Part shown: positions 9,201 through 17,030 of the stretch, in pieces | How positions within the stretch are numbered: position 1 is the first letter of the stretch | Layout: the number at the start of each line of letters is the position of its first letter | Source: Paenibacillus endoradicis | Lineage (GTDB): Bacteria; Bacillota; Bacilli; Paenibacillales; Paenibacillaceae | DNA: 64,000 nucleotides | Reading direction: 5' to 3' | Assembly (NCBI RefSeq): GCF_024721975.1 | Contig: NZ_JANQBB010000001.1 | Coordinates: 682,001 to 746,000, forward strand | Translations under genes and position numbers: made by a program | Notes under the pieces: model-generated | The model's input: only the letters and a program-made list of their open reading frames with translations | The model's database searches: none | Told to the model about the DNA's origin: nothing

Positions 9201-10575
9201 CTATACGAAAGAATTGTTTGGTGAAAAAAATGTATTCCGTGCGGGAACGATCGGTACAGTTGCGGAGAAAACTGCCTATGGTTTTGCTAAGAAATACGAG
9301 GAAGAACATGGGAAAAAATGGCGTGGAGCTGAAATTGTTCGTTTGGCAAGTGGATGTACTGGGGTGAAAAGAAGTACAGGACAGCATCCTGGCGGAATCG
9401 TTGTTGTTCCTGATTATATTGAAGTTGAGGATGTTACACCTGTTCAATTCCCCGCTGATGATGTAAATGCTGAATGGAAAACAACACATTTCGATTATCA
9501 CGCATTTGATGAGAACTTACTAAAACTCGATATACTTGGTCATGATGATCCAACGATGATGCGGATGTTACAGGATCTTACAGGTGTAGATCCTACAACG
9601 ATTCCGATGAATGATCAAAAGGTTATGAGTTTGTTCAACTCAACAGACGCCATTGATGTTACATCACATCAAATTCGTTCACAAGTGGCTACGTTCGGGG
9701 TGCCAGAGATGGGAACGAAGTTCGTCAGGCAGATGCTTCATGAGACGCAGCCTTCCAGTTTTGCGGATTTACTGCAAATCTCTGGACTATCTCATGGTAC
9801 TGGCGTTTGGCTAGGGAATGCTCAAGAATTAATTAAAAATGGTACTTGTAACATTAAGACAGTTATCGGTTGTCGTGATGATATTATGTTATTCTTGATC
9901 TATAAAGCAGGAATGGATGCCTCGCTTGCTTTCAAAATTACGGAGAGTGTACGTAAAGGTAAAGGGTTAACACCTGAATGGATTCAAGATATGAAAGACT
10001 GCAATGTACCTCAATGGTACATAGATTCTTGTCTACGGATTGAGTACATGTTCCCGAAAGCCCATGCCGCAGCTTATGTTATTTCGGCAGTACGTACTGC
10101 ATATTTCAAGATTTACTACCCTGTTGAATTTTATGCAACGTACTTCACAGTTCGTGCTGATGATTTTGATCTTGAGTTGTTATGTCAAGGTTATGATGCC
10201 ATTTACAAGAAGATTGAAGAGATTGAAGGTAAAGGTTTCAGTGCAACGCCGAAAGAGAAGAGTATGCTTTCGCAACTAGAGATGTCTCTTGAAATGACTT
10301 CACGTGGTTTTACGTACAAGCCGATTGATATTTATCGTTCGGACGCTGAAAAATTCCAAATTGAAGGTAATTCACTAATTCCGCCTTTTGCGGCAGTTGG
10401 TGGAATTGGTATTAATGCTGCTCGTAATATTGCAGCGGCAAAAGCTGATGGTGAGTACCTATCTATAGAAGATTTCCAGATGAGAACAAAAGCTTCCAAA
10501 ACGATCATCGAATTATTAACTACGATGGGTTGTTTTAGGGGGTTGCCAGAATCAAACCAACTTTCACTCTTCTAA
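6247..10575 (+). CDS. polC: DNA polymerase III PolC-type alpha subunit
   Basis: The replicative polymerase of low-G+C Gram-positives, with built-in proofreading. The 1442-residue order is: N-terminal domain (1-230), OB fold (about 235-330), PHP domain beginning with EFHLHTTMS near 340, an inserted DEDDh 3'-5' exonuclease (FDLETTGLS near 428, HNARFDIGF, HHRAIDD), the remaining PHP part, then the C-family polymerase core. That core has VGSRGSVGSSVVA, a zinc module (CLNSDCRYSEWF...CPHCGKP) and catalytic PDIDLNFSGDY. It ends NQLSLF, resembling a beta-clamp binding tail. A second ATG at 6250 is possible; AGGAG lies at 6236-6240. It is flanked on both sides by family P repeats. Confidence 0.97.
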   Translation: MMNHADGKRQRFEMLLEQSGLPQELIQAYFEDGYIDQVIVNKHNNEWTFCIRKTSLVPLQAYNGLTHQVRKKFAHIASTSFQFNYDSIVESENIIMQYWPVFLEWAQKNIASVNGWLQRADIVAVDKLLTIGLMDHTGLELAKKKKIDEAVSNFYQSYFAREIAVKLSLSESKQEIYEQFRDEIQQEDSEEISRLMAEVPVEVEEEETTSNTNEEVIRLAIGYDIRDEAIPLMNIVDEEKKIAVQGSVFALDMKELRNGSTLFTFNLTDFTDSLAMKVFAKTKEDVKILSKLKNGKWIKARGKVEYDRFMQEPELVMIPNDLHEVNAPPSRMDYAKEKRVEFHLHTTMSTMDAVTHISDYVAMAAKWGHKAIAVTDHSNIQCYPDAVKAAKKHDMKVMFGVEANLVNDAVPIVLNAQELSLADTTYVVFDLETTGLSVINNKIIEIAGVRMKGGEEIDRFTSFINPHQRIPYNIQQLTNITDEMVADAPELEPTLKAFIEYIGNDVLVAHNARFDIGFIQANCKTLGFPEVKNPVLDTLELARLIYPTMKNHRLNTLADKYKVSLDNHHRAIDDTIALGGILNGLIKDSLERNIVKLTQLNDYVGLDLSNVRPFHSSVYALNAVGKKNLFKLISLSHTEHFKKVATIPKSKLMAHREGLLVISGCEKGEFFETVLNKSQEEAEEVAQFYDVLEIQPIDFYMHLVEKGLVGSRADIEQALRRIYQIGIKLNKPVIATGNVHYLNPMDKIYRDITILGITGFSPLKSMRKPDAHFRTTDEMLKEFSFLGDEIAYEVVVTNTNELAERFESYSMFPKELFTPNIDGADDEIRNTCYDTAKSMYSDQLPQVVIDRLEKELVPIIKYKFSANYLISMKLVKKSNEDGYLVGSRGSVGSSVVAMFLGISEVNPLPAHYLCLNSDCRYSEWFLDGSIPSGFDLVNKDCPHCGKPMKGEGQDIPFETFLGFKGDKVPDIDLNFSGDYQPIAHNYTKELFGEKNVFRAGTIGTVAEKTAYGFAKKYEEEHGKKWRGAEIVRLASGCTGVKRSTGQHPGGIVVVPDYIEVEDVTPVQFPADDVNAEWKTTHFDYHAFDENLLKLDILGHDDPTMMRMLQDLTGVDPTTIPMNDQKVMSLFNSTDAIDVTSHQIRSQVATFGVPEMGTKFVRQMLHETQPSSFADLLQISGLSHGTGVWLGNAQELIKNGTCNIKTVIGCRDDIMLFLIYKAGMDASLAFKITESVRKGKGLTPEWIQDMKDCNVPQWYIDSCLRIEYMFPKAHAAAYVISAVRTAYFKIYYPVEFYATYFTVRADDFDLELLCQGYDAIYKKIEEIEGKGFSATPKEKSMLSQLEMSLEMTSRGFTYKPIDIYRSDAEKFQIEGNSLIPPFAAVGGIGINAARNIAAAKADGEYLSIEDFQMRTKASKTIIELLTTMGCFRGLPESNQLSLF

Positions 10576-10583
10576 TTTTTAGA

Positions 10584-10769
10584 GGAAGTTCAAAAAGCGG
10601 ACTTTGATAACGATGAATGGCTTCGAAGTATATTCGACATCGAAGATGAAGCGAACTTGGGAAGTCCGGTACGCATGTACCAAACACGTACATTTGCGTT
10701 TCCTCCTTCGCAAGTAGTGCTTCATCTTCTTGATTCTGAAAGCCCACTTTTTGAACCTTCATTTTATTA
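10584..10769 (+). repeat. Palindromic repeat family P, tandem copy 2a
   Basis: The first of three head-to-tail units, 186 bp. Ends GGAAGTTCAAAAAGCGGACTT and AGCCCACTTTTTGAACCTTC are inverted repeats. Inner arms GAAGATGAAGCG and CGCTTCATCTTC also pair, so the unit can form a long cruciform or hairpin. It begins 8 bp after the polC stop and may act as its terminator, though there is no simple T-run. Confidence 0.88.
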
Positions 10770-10955
10770 GGAAGTTCAAAAAGCGGACTTTGATAACGAT
10801 GAATGGCTTCGAAGTATATTCGACATCGAATATGAAGCGAACTGGGGAAGTCCGGTACGCATGTACCAAACACGTACATTTGCGTTTCCTCCTTCGCAAG
10901 TAGCGCTTCATCTTCTTGATTCTGAAAGTCCGCTTTTTGAACCTTCATTTTATTA
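10770..10955 (+). repeat. Palindromic repeat family P, tandem copy 2b
   Basis: The second head-to-tail unit, also exactly 186 bp and nearly identical to its neighbours. Its right end reads GTCCGCTTTTTGAACC and so pairs more fully with its left end than in copy 2a. Confidence 0.88.
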
Positions 10956-11142
10956 GGAAGTTCAAAAAGCGGACTTTGATAACGATGAATGGCTTCGAAG
11001 TATATTCGACATCGAAGATGAAGCGAACTGGGGAAGTCCAGTACGCATGTACCAAACACGTACATTTGCGTTTCCTCCTTCCGCAAGTAGCGCTTCATCT
11101 TCTTGATTCTGAAAGCCCACTTTTTGAACCTTTATTTTATTA
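10956..11142 (+). repeat. Palindromic repeat family P, tandem copy 2c
   Basis: The third head-to-tail unit, 187 bp because of one extra C in CCTTCCGCAAG. Otherwise it differs from 2a and 2b at only a few positions. Confidence 0.88.
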
Positions 11143-11320
11143 GGAAGTTCAAAAAGTGGGCTTTGATAACGATGTGATTCACGCAAGTTATTCTTCATCG
11201 AGTAGAAAAGGACTTGAGAAGTTAAGGACTTTCGAGCTATACTACGTATACTAGAGTGTTCTAGTTAGATATGTAGTGTTCATCTACTAGGCTTTTGGAA
11301 GCCCACTTTTGCACTTGCAC
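11143..11320 (+). repeat. Palindromic repeat family P, divergent copy 3
   Basis: The unit starts like the others (GGAAGTTCAAAAAGTGGGCTTTGATAACGATG written as two parts: GGAAGTTCAAAAAG, then TGGGCTTTGATAACGATG) and ends GGAAGCCCACTTTTGCAC. The interior is different but again self-complementary (AGTAGA with TCTACT). The ends changed together: GTGGGC on the left pairs with GCCCAC on the right. Confidence 0.7.
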
Positions 11321-11343
11321 TGTAAGCAACTAGAAATCATTTC

Positions 11344-11372
11344 TTGTCACTAGTATACGATTATGATATAAT
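11344..11372 (+). promoter_or_regulatory. Sigma-A promoter for the rimP-nusA-infB operon
   Basis: TTGTCA at 11344-11349 and a perfect TATAAT at 11367-11372 are separated by 17 bp. It lies just right of the repeat cluster and starts a leader of about 260 nt before rimP. Confidence 0.72.
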
Positions 11373-11410
11373 TTTTGTGGCAATGATGTTGATAAGACAT
11401 TTGTGATCAA

Positions 11411-11432
11411 AGAGTGGGGAAACCCACTCTTT
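11411..11432 (+). promoter_or_regulatory. GAAA-capped hairpin in the rimP leader
   Basis: AGAGTGGG and CCCACTCT form an 8-bp perfect stem closed by a GAAA tetraloop, about 35 nt after the predicted transcription start. The bases that follow (TTATGTG) are too poor in T for a clear terminator. It may be a pause, protein-binding or attenuation element for the operon. Confidence 0.5.
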
Positions 11433-11566
11433 ATGTGTTGTTTAACCCAAAAAATCATTTATTCGAGTAATTGTGGTATAACTCCCAACATCATTTTGAT
11501 GCAGGAAGTAATATTAGATTATAGATGAATAGTTTTAGATTTCACATTAGATATGAAAAGTTAAGT

Positions 11567-11633
11567 AATAACTTAGGAAGTACTTTTCATTGCAAAGATG
11601 CATTTAACATTAGATATGAGAAGTTTTAGGAGG
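11567..11633 (+). promoter_or_regulatory. Degenerate micro-ORF/hairpin leader element before rimP
   Basis: CTTAGGAAGTACTTTTCAT corresponds to the CTTACGAAGTAACTTTTC core seen before mpp, recX and the M19 dipeptidase. The 3' arm ATGAGAAGT pairs with ACTTTTCAT through one G-U, then TTTTAGGAGG follows, as in the other copies. The five-codon micro-ORF is not preserved here. Confidence 0.45.
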
Positions 11634-11641
11634 AACAATAT

Positions 11642-12103
11642 TTGAATACATCAGCGATCAACACCGCAATTGAGGCTATGGTATCACCTTTTCTCAATGA
11701 AAATGGATTTGAATTGGTCGATATTGAATACATAAAGGAAGGTAGCAATTGGTTTCTACGCATATTTGTAGATAAAGAAGGCGGCATCGACATCGATGAG
11801 TGCGTTCGTATTAGCGAATATGTGAGTGAGCAACTTGATACTCATGAACCAATAGCAGGCGCTTATTTCCTTGAAGTTTCCTCACCTGGTGTGGAGAGAC
11901 CACTTAAAAAACCAAAAGATGTTCAAAAATCTATAGGTAAAAATGTCTTCGTCACCACTTATGAACCAGTAGATGGTATGAAGGAATTTGAAGGTCAACT
12001 TATTGCATTTGATGGTGAAGAGCTTACAGTTCGTGTAGGCAAGAAAGAGCATACAGTACCTTATGCGAAAGTTGCGAGCGCTCGCCTTGCAATTATTTTC
12101 TAA
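11642..12103 (+). CDS. rimP: Ribosome maturation factor RimP
   Basis: Binds free 30S subunits and is needed for maturation of the small subunit. The 153-residue protein shows the family blocks NGFELVDIEYIKEGSNWFLRIFVD near residues 23-45, IDIDECVRISEYVSEQLD, and FLEVSSPGVERPLKKPKD, followed by the C-terminal SH3-like domain. The TTG start follows AGGAGG at 8 nt and there is no ATG alternative. First gene of the conserved rimP-nusA-ylxR-ylxQ-infB-rbfA operon. The operon has a strong promoter and a structured leader. Confidence 0.95.
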   Translation: MNTSAINTAIEAMVSPFLNENGFELVDIEYIKEGSNWFLRIFVDKEGGIDIDECVRISEYVSEQLDTHEPIAGAYFLEVSSPGVERPLKKPKDVQKSIGKNVFVTTYEPVDGMKEFEGQLIAFDGEELTVRVGKKEHTVPYAKVASARLAIIF

Positions 12104-12137
12104 AGGTTTATTAGATGAAAGGGGGAACAAGGTTCCA

Positions 12138-13235
12138 ATGAGTATGGATTTTATTGAGGCGCTACAAGAGATTGCGAAAGACAAAGGGATCTCCCAAGAT
12201 GTGCTTTTAGATGCGATTGAAGCAGCACTTATTTCAAGTTATAAGCGAAACTTCAATACAGCACAGAACGTTAGAGTAGAGATTAACCGTCATAACGGAA
12301 TCATTAAAGTATATGCGCGTAAAAATGTAGTAGAGGATGTACTTGATTCCAGATTAGAAATTGCAGTAGATGCAGCGCGTGAAGTTAATCCGCATTATCA
12401 ATTAGATGATATTGCTGAAATAGAGGTTACACCTCGTGACTTTGGTCGTATTGCTGCACAAACAGCTAAACAAGTCGTTACACAACGTATACGTGAAGCT
12501 GAGCGTGGACTAATCTATAATGCGTTTATCGATAAAGAGGAAGACATCGTAACTGGCCTTGTACAGAGACAAGATACACGTAATTTATTTGTTGATTTAG
12601 GTAAAGTTGAGGCAGTATTGCCGCTGACAGAGTTAATGCCGACAGATAAATTCAAGCATCTTGATCGTGTGAAGGCTTTTATTACGAAGGTGGAAAATAC
12701 GACTAAGGGTCCTCAAATTATTCTTTCTCGTACACATCCAGGTCTTTTGAAACGTTTATTCGAACTTGAAGTGCCTGAAATTTATGATGGCGTCGTTGAA
12801 ATTCGTTCTGTTGCTCGTGAAGCAGGCTTCAGATCTAAAATTGCTGTATTCTCGCGTAACAGCGAAGTAGATCCAGTAGGATCTTGTGTAGGTCCCAAAG
12901 GTCTTCGTGTTCAAACGATCGTTAACGAGCTGAAAGGCGAGAAAATCGATATCGTACGTTGGTCAGATGATGTTGCGGAATATGTTGCTAATGCACTTAG
13001 TCCTTCAAAAGTCATTGAAGTGAACGTATTTGAACAAGAAAAAATGGCGCGTGTCATCGTTCCTGATTATCAATTGTCATTGGCAATCGGAATTAAAGGT
13101 CAAAACGCTCGTCTTGCTGCAAAACTTACTGGTTGGAAAATTGACATTAAGTCAGAGACTCAAGCAGAGCAAGAATATGGACGTCCAAAAACGACTCAAG
13201 ATGTTATGCATCAAGATTCCATTTCTATCGACTAA
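12138..13235 (+). CDS. nusA: Transcription termination/antitermination factor NusA
   Basis: Binds RNA polymerase and controls pausing and termination. The 365-residue protein has the N-terminal polymerase-binding domain (YKRNFNTAQNVRVEINR), the S1 domain (EDIVTGLVQRQDTRNLFVDLG) and two KH domains (VGSCVGPKGLRVQTIVNEL; LAIGIKGQNARLAAKLTGW). It lacks the acidic C-terminal repeats of Proteobacteria, as normal for Firmicutes. The ATG at 12138 follows AAGGGGG by about 12 nt; a second ATG lies two codons in. The upstream in-frame codons from 12063 overlap rimP and are not family-like. In KH2, IKG stands where Bacillus has KRG. Confidence 0.95.
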   Translation: MSMDFIEALQEIAKDKGISQDVLLDAIEAALISSYKRNFNTAQNVRVEINRHNGIIKVYARKNVVEDVLDSRLEIAVDAAREVNPHYQLDDIAEIEVTPRDFGRIAAQTAKQVVTQRIREAERGLIYNAFIDKEEDIVTGLVQRQDTRNLFVDLGKVEAVLPLTELMPTDKFKHLDRVKAFITKVENTTKGPQIILSRTHPGLLKRLFELEVPEIYDGVVEIRSVAREAGFRSKIAVFSRNSEVDPVGSCVGPKGLRVQTIVNELKGEKIDIVRWSDDVAEYVANALSPSKVIEVNVFEQEKMARVIVPDYQLSLAIGIKGQNARLAAKLTGWKIDIKSETQAEQEYGRPKTTQDVMHQDSISID

Positions 13236-13263
13236 TTGAATCAGAATGAATGGAGGGTGTGCG

Positions 13264-13569
13264 ATGAGACCAAGAAAAGTACCGCTTCGCAAATGCGTTG
13301 CTTGTCAAGAAATGATGTCGAAGAAGGAACTGATTCGGGTCGTACGGACACCGAATGATGAAGTTCTGATTGACCTAAGCGGAAAAAAATCTGGCAGAGG
13401 TGCTTATCTATGCGGAAAAGTAACTTGCTTCAAGTTAGCTAAAAAAAGTAAAGCGCTTGACCGTGCATTAAAGCAACCGGTTGGAGAAGAAATATACGAT
13501 CAATTAGAGCAAGATTTTATTAAGCTAGAAGATGAGTTCATTGCGAATAAGGAGCTAACAATTGAATGA
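13264..13569 (+). CDS. ylxR: YlxR family RNA-binding protein
   Basis: A small (101-residue) nucleic-acid-binding protein of the DUF448/YlxR family, characteristic of nusA-infB operons. RKCVACQEMMSKKELIRVVR near residues 8-27 and SGRGAYLC are the family hallmarks. The start ATG at 13264 has GGAGGGT just upstream; an in-frame ATG at 13246 lies inside that ribosome-binding region and is rejected. The stop overlaps the ylxQ start (ATGA), suggesting translational coupling. Confidence 0.92.
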   Translation: MRPRKVPLRKCVACQEMMSKKELIRVVRTPNDEVLIDLSGKKSGRGAYLCGKVTCFKLAKKSKALDRALKQPVGEEIYDQLEQDFIKLEDEFIANKELTIE

Positions 13570-13892
13570 AAATAAATAAAGCCTTGTCTGCGCTAGGAAT
13601 GGCGATGAGAGCCGGAAAGTTAGCGACTGGTGATGAAATTGTTCTGAAAGCTGTTCGTGCTGGAAAAGCAAAGCTAGTTATTGTTGCTGGAGATGCTTCA
13701 GAAAACACGAAAAAGAAATTTTCAGATAAATGTGGCAGTTACGGTGTGAAGCTGGTTGAAGCTTACGACAGAGAAAGCTTAGGCAGAGCAATCGGAAAGC
13801 CTGATCGTGTTATTATTGCTGTTACTGACGTGCAATTTGCTCAATTGATTGCAGGTCATTTAAGCCAAAAAACGGAGGTGGATCTTACTTGA
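13566..13892 (+). CDS. ylxQ: L7Ae-family ribosomal protein YlxQ
   Basis: A 108-residue member of the L7Ae/L30e/S12e family, which binds kink-turn [42 protein letters not shown] is the diagnostic N-terminal block (read as two parts around the AVRAGK turn). Start and stop overlap ylxR and infB by four bases each, so the genes are translationally coupled. The exact cellular role is not established beyond k-turn binding in related proteins. Confidence 0.9.
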   Translation: MKINKALSALGMAMRAGKLATGDEIVLKAVRAGKAKLVIVAGDASENTKKKFSDKCGSYGVKLVEAYDRESLGRAIGKPDRVIIAVTDVQFAQLIAGHLSQKTEVDLT

Positions 13893-16666
13893 GTAATAAA
13901 CTAGAGGGTAAGGAAAATAAAGACAAGCTGCGAGTATACGAGTATGCAAAATCCGTAGATATGAGCAGTAAGGAAATTATCACCATTCTTAAAAGGCTAG
14001 ATTTACCTGTAAACAACCACATGAGTGTCATGGAGAACCAAATGGTATCTAAAGTTGAAGGTTTTTTCCGTGAAATCAAAGAAAATGCAGCAGTGAAACG
14101 ATCGAATGCTGAGTCATCAGCAGCGAAGGTAAAATCGGCAAATACAACTACAGAATCTACACAAGACAAAAAGGAATTCTCGCAAGAGAACAGACAGGGG
14201 ACAATGAATTCTATTAATACTAACGATAATCAGAAACGTGAGGAAAAACCAGAAGTAACGAATACTCCTTCACGTCCAACACAATCAACAACTTCAAACA
14301 GTCAAGGGGCTAGAGAGTCTCAACCAAGAACTCAAAACTCTAGCCAAAGTAGACCGCAAAGCAGCCAAAGTGGAAGTCGTCCACAAAGTAGCGGTCAATC
14401 TCGTCCACAAGGACAAGGTAGCAGTTCAAGTCGTCCACAAGGACAATCTAGTAGTCGTCCACAAGGTAGCGGTCAATCCCGCCCTCAAGGACAAGGTAGC
14501 AGTCAAGGTCGTCCGCAAGGCCAATCAGGTGGCGGCAGTCGTCCACAAGGTAGCGGTCAAGGTGGTCAATCCCGTCCTTATAATAACAACGGTGGTCAAT
14601 CCTCTGGTGGACGTCCTCAAAGTGGAGGTCAATCTTCATCAAACCGTCCTACTAGTGGTGGCCAAAATCGTTCAAATAGTTCGACTTCACCTGCACCATC
14701 TCGTGCATTTGAGTCTCGTTTTGATAGTGCTCGTACTACTACTGGTGATCGTAATTCGAATTCAAACGCGAATTCAAATTACAAAGGTAGAAATAGCAAC
14801 AATCGTTTTGAAGATGGGAAATCAGGCTCTAACTTCAGAAATAATCGTAACAATAAAGGTCGCGGTGGTAGAAATGGTCATCAAAACCAACCTCCTCGTG
14901 AGAAAATTGACAACACACCTAAGAAAATTATCGTACGCGGTACATTAACAGTTGGTGAACTGGCAAAACTATTGCATAAGGATGCTTCAGAAGTTATTAA
15001 AAAACTTCTATTCTTGGGCGTAATGGCAACAATTAACCAAGAAGTTGATATGGATGCAATTATGTTGATTGCAACTGAGTATGGTGTAGAAGTAGAAGTG
15101 AAAATTCCAGTTGAGGAAGATAACTTCGAAACGGTTGAAGAAGTAGATGAAGATGCAGATCTAGTATCTCGTCCACCAGTTGTTACAATTATGGGTCACG
15201 TTGACCATGGTAAAACAACACTACTTGACTCTATCCGTAAAACGAATGTAACAACAGGCGAAGCAGGCGGTATTACGCAACACATCGGTGCTTACCAAGT
15301 TGAAATTAATAATAAAAAAATTACATTCCTAGATACACCTGGTCATGAAGCGTTCACATTGATGCGTGCTCGTGGAGCTCAAGTAACAGATATTACAATT
15401 ATCGTTGTTGCAGCAGATGATGGCATTATGCCACAAACCATTGAAGCAATCAGCCATGCGAAAGCTGCTGGTGTTCCAATTATCGTTGCGGTTAACAAAA
15501 TTGATAAACCAGATGCAAATGCAGATAAAATTAAACAAGAGATGACTGAATATGAACTAGTTCCAGAAGAATGGGGCGGAGATACAATCTTCGTAGAAGT
15601 TTCTGCGAAACAACGTATCGGTATTGAAAATCTTCTTGAGATGATTCTGCTAGTTGCAGAAATGAATGAATATAAAGCAAATCCTAATAAACGTTCTCGT
15701 GGTACTGTAATTGAGGCTGAACTTGATAAAGGTAAAGGTCCAGTTGCACGTATTCTAGTACAACATGGTACGTTAAAAGTTGGAGATGCTTTCGTTGCAG
15801 GTAACTGCTTCGGTCGTGTAAGAGCTATGGTGAATGATCGTGGCCGTAGATTAAAAGAAGCTGGTCCTTCTACTCCTGTTGAAATTACAGGTCTTACAGA
15901 AGTTCCTCTTGCTGGTGATCCGTTTATGGTGTTTGAAGATGAGCGTAAAGCACGTGCAATCGCTGATCGTCGTTCTATCAAACATCGTCAGTCTGAAATT
16001 GGTGCGCACACTCGTGTTACACTTGATGACTTGTACAACCAAATTAAAGATGGCGAGATGAAAGATCTTCACGTTATCATTAAATCCGATGTTCAAGGTT
16101 CAGCTGAAGCACTAAAAGGTTCTCTTGCGAAAATTGATGTTGAGGGCGTTCGCGTAAAAATCATTCATAGTGGTGCAGGTGCAATCACTGAGTCTGATAT
16201 TAACTTGGCATCTGCTTCTAATGCTATCGTAATAGGCTTTAACGTTCGTCCAGAACCACAAGCTGAATATGCAATTGAACAAGAAAAAGTTGATGTTCGT
16301 CTTCACACAATTATCTATAAGATTATTGATGAAATCGAGCAAGCAATGAAGGGTCTTCTTGATCCAATCTACAAAGAAGTTATTACTGGTCACGCTGAAG
16401 TTCGTAATATCTTCAAAGTTACAAAAGTAGGATCAATTGCAGGTTGTATGGTTATTGATGGTAAAATGGTTCGTAACGGCGAAGCACGCGTTATCCGTGA
16501 TGGAATCGTAGTCTATACAGGTAAAATTGAATCCTTGAAACGATATAAAGATGATGCTAAAGAAGTTACAACAGGTTTCGAATGCGGTATTACGCTTGAT
16601 CGCTTTAACGACGTTAAAGAATCAGATATTATCGAGTCATTTGTTATGGAGACAGTTGAGAGGTGA
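13889..16666 (+). CDS. infB: Translation initiation factor IF-2
   Basis: A GTPase that delivers initiator tRNA to the 30S subunit. The 925-residue protein has an N-terminal IF2N-like domain (residues 1-70, [16 protein letters not shown]), a long unstructured linker to about residue 345, a second IF2N domain, then the GTPase with G1 [17 protein letters not shown] (G3) and NKIDK (G4), and C-terminal domains ending [10 protein letters not shown]. The linker between residues 150 and 260 is built of Ser/Gly/Gln/Arg-Pro units such as SRPQGQ and is strongly repetitive in DNA as well. The TTG start has GGAGGTGGA upstream and overlaps the ylxQ stop by 4 bp. Confidence 0.97.
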   Translation: MSNKLEGKENKDKLRVYEYAKSVDMSSKEIITILKRLDLPVNNHMSVMENQMVSKVEGFFREIKENAAVKRSNAESSAAKVKSANTTTESTQDKKEFSQENRQGTMNSINTNDNQKREEKPEVTNTPSRPTQSTTSNSQGARESQPRTQNSSQSRPQSSQSGSRPQSSGQSRPQGQGSSSSRPQGQSSSRPQGSGQSRPQGQGSSQGRPQGQSGGGSRPQGSGQGGQSRPYNNNGGQSSGGRPQSGGQSSSNRPTSGGQNRSNSSTSPAPSRAFESRFDSARTTTGDRNSNSNANSNYKGRNSNNRFEDGKSGSNFRNNRNNKGRGGRNGHQNQPPREKIDNTPKKIIVRGTLTVGELAKLLHKDASEVIKKLLFLGVMATINQEVDMDAIMLIATEYGVEVEVKIPVEEDNFETVEEVDEDADLVSRPPVVTIMGHVDHGKTTLLDSIRKTNVTTGEAGGITQHIGAYQVEINNKKITFLDTPGHEAFTLMRARGAQVTDITIIVVAADDGIMPQTIEAISHAKAAGVPIIVAVNKIDKPDANADKIKQEMTEYELVPEEWGGDTIFVEVSAKQRIGIENLLEMILLVAEMNEYKANPNKRSRGTVIEAELDKGKGPVARILVQHGTLKVGDAFVAGNCFGRVRAMVNDRGRRLKEAGPSTPVEITGLTEVPLAGDPFMVFEDERKARAIADRRSIKHRQSEIGAHTRVTLDDLYNQIKDGEMKDLHVIIKSDVQGSAEALKGSLAKIDVEGVRVKIIHSGAGAITESDINLASASNAIVIGFNVRPEPQAEYAIEQEKVDVRLHTIIYKIIDEIEQAMKGLLDPIYKEVITGHAEVRNIFKVTKVGSIAGCMVIDGKMVRNGEARVIRDGIVVYTGKIESLKRYKDDAKEVTTGFECGITLDRFNDVKESDIIESFVMETVER
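14350..14660 (+). repeat. Tandem low-complexity repeats inside infB
   Basis: Imperfect tandem units with a core like CGTCCACAAGG and GGTCAATC encode repeated SRPQGQ/SGQ peptide units in the IF-2 linker. Unit number is likely to vary between strains by slippage. Confidence 0.75.
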
Positions 16667-16673
16667 TTAAGCA

Positions 16674-17030
16674 ATGGCTAAAATTCGTGTAGGTCGCGTA
16701 AGTGAGCAAATCAAAAAAGAAATTAGTCAATTAATACAGTCTGAATTAAAAGATCCTCGTATAGGCTTTATTACAGTAACTGGTGTTGAAACGACAAATG
16801 ATCTTTCACAAGCTAAAGTCTACTTGAGTGTGCTTGGGAACGATGAACAGAAAGCAGAAACTCTAAAAGCACTTTCCAAAGCTACTGGCTATCTTCGCTC
16901 TGAGCTGGGTAAGCGAATTAAGTTCCGACATACTCCAGAACTTTTCTTTAAGTTTGATAGCAGCATTGAGTATGGAAGTCGTATAGAGAATCTTCTTACA
17001 GAAATCAATCAGGATTCAGGAGAGAGATGA
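16674..17030 (+). CDS. rbfA: 30S ribosome-binding factor RbfA
   Basis: A KH-like protein of 118 residues that helps process the 5' end of 16S rRNA and mature the 30S subunit. RVGRVSEQIKKEISQLIQ at the N-terminus, DPRIGFITVTGVETTNDLSQAKVYLSV in two blocks, and GYLRSELGKRIKFRHTPEL toward the end match the family closely. The ATG follows GAGAGGTGA by about 7 nt, and the stop overlaps the next start (ATGA). Confidence 0.95.
   Translation: MAKIRVGRVSEQIKKEISQLIQSELKDPRIGFITVTGVETTNDLSQAKVYLSVLGNDEQKAETLKALSKATGYLRSELGKRIKFRHTPELFFKFDSSIEYGSRIENLLTEINQDSGER

Noticed and set aside
10535..11098. A 187-residue minus-strand ORF with three repeated blocks
   Set aside because: It only reads through the 186-bp tandem repeats (a multiple of three), has no ribosome-binding site, and each block is the same palindromic DNA. 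It is not a repeat protein.
10584..11142. Possible CRISPR array
   Set aside because: Units are about 186 bp, directly joined and almost identical, with no short repeats or variable spacers and no cas genes.
10916..11198. Two further ORFs within the tandem repeats, one on each strand
   Set aside because: Same cause: open frames produced by the repeated palindromic unit.
14370..14948. A 192-residue ORF in another frame of infB
   Set aside because: A shadow of the repetitive IF-2 linker with low-complexity Val/His/Lys sequence and no start signal.
15379..15981. A 200-residue minus-strand ORF opposite infB
   Set aside because: Antisense to the conserved GTPase region, with no family resemblance or ribosome-binding site.
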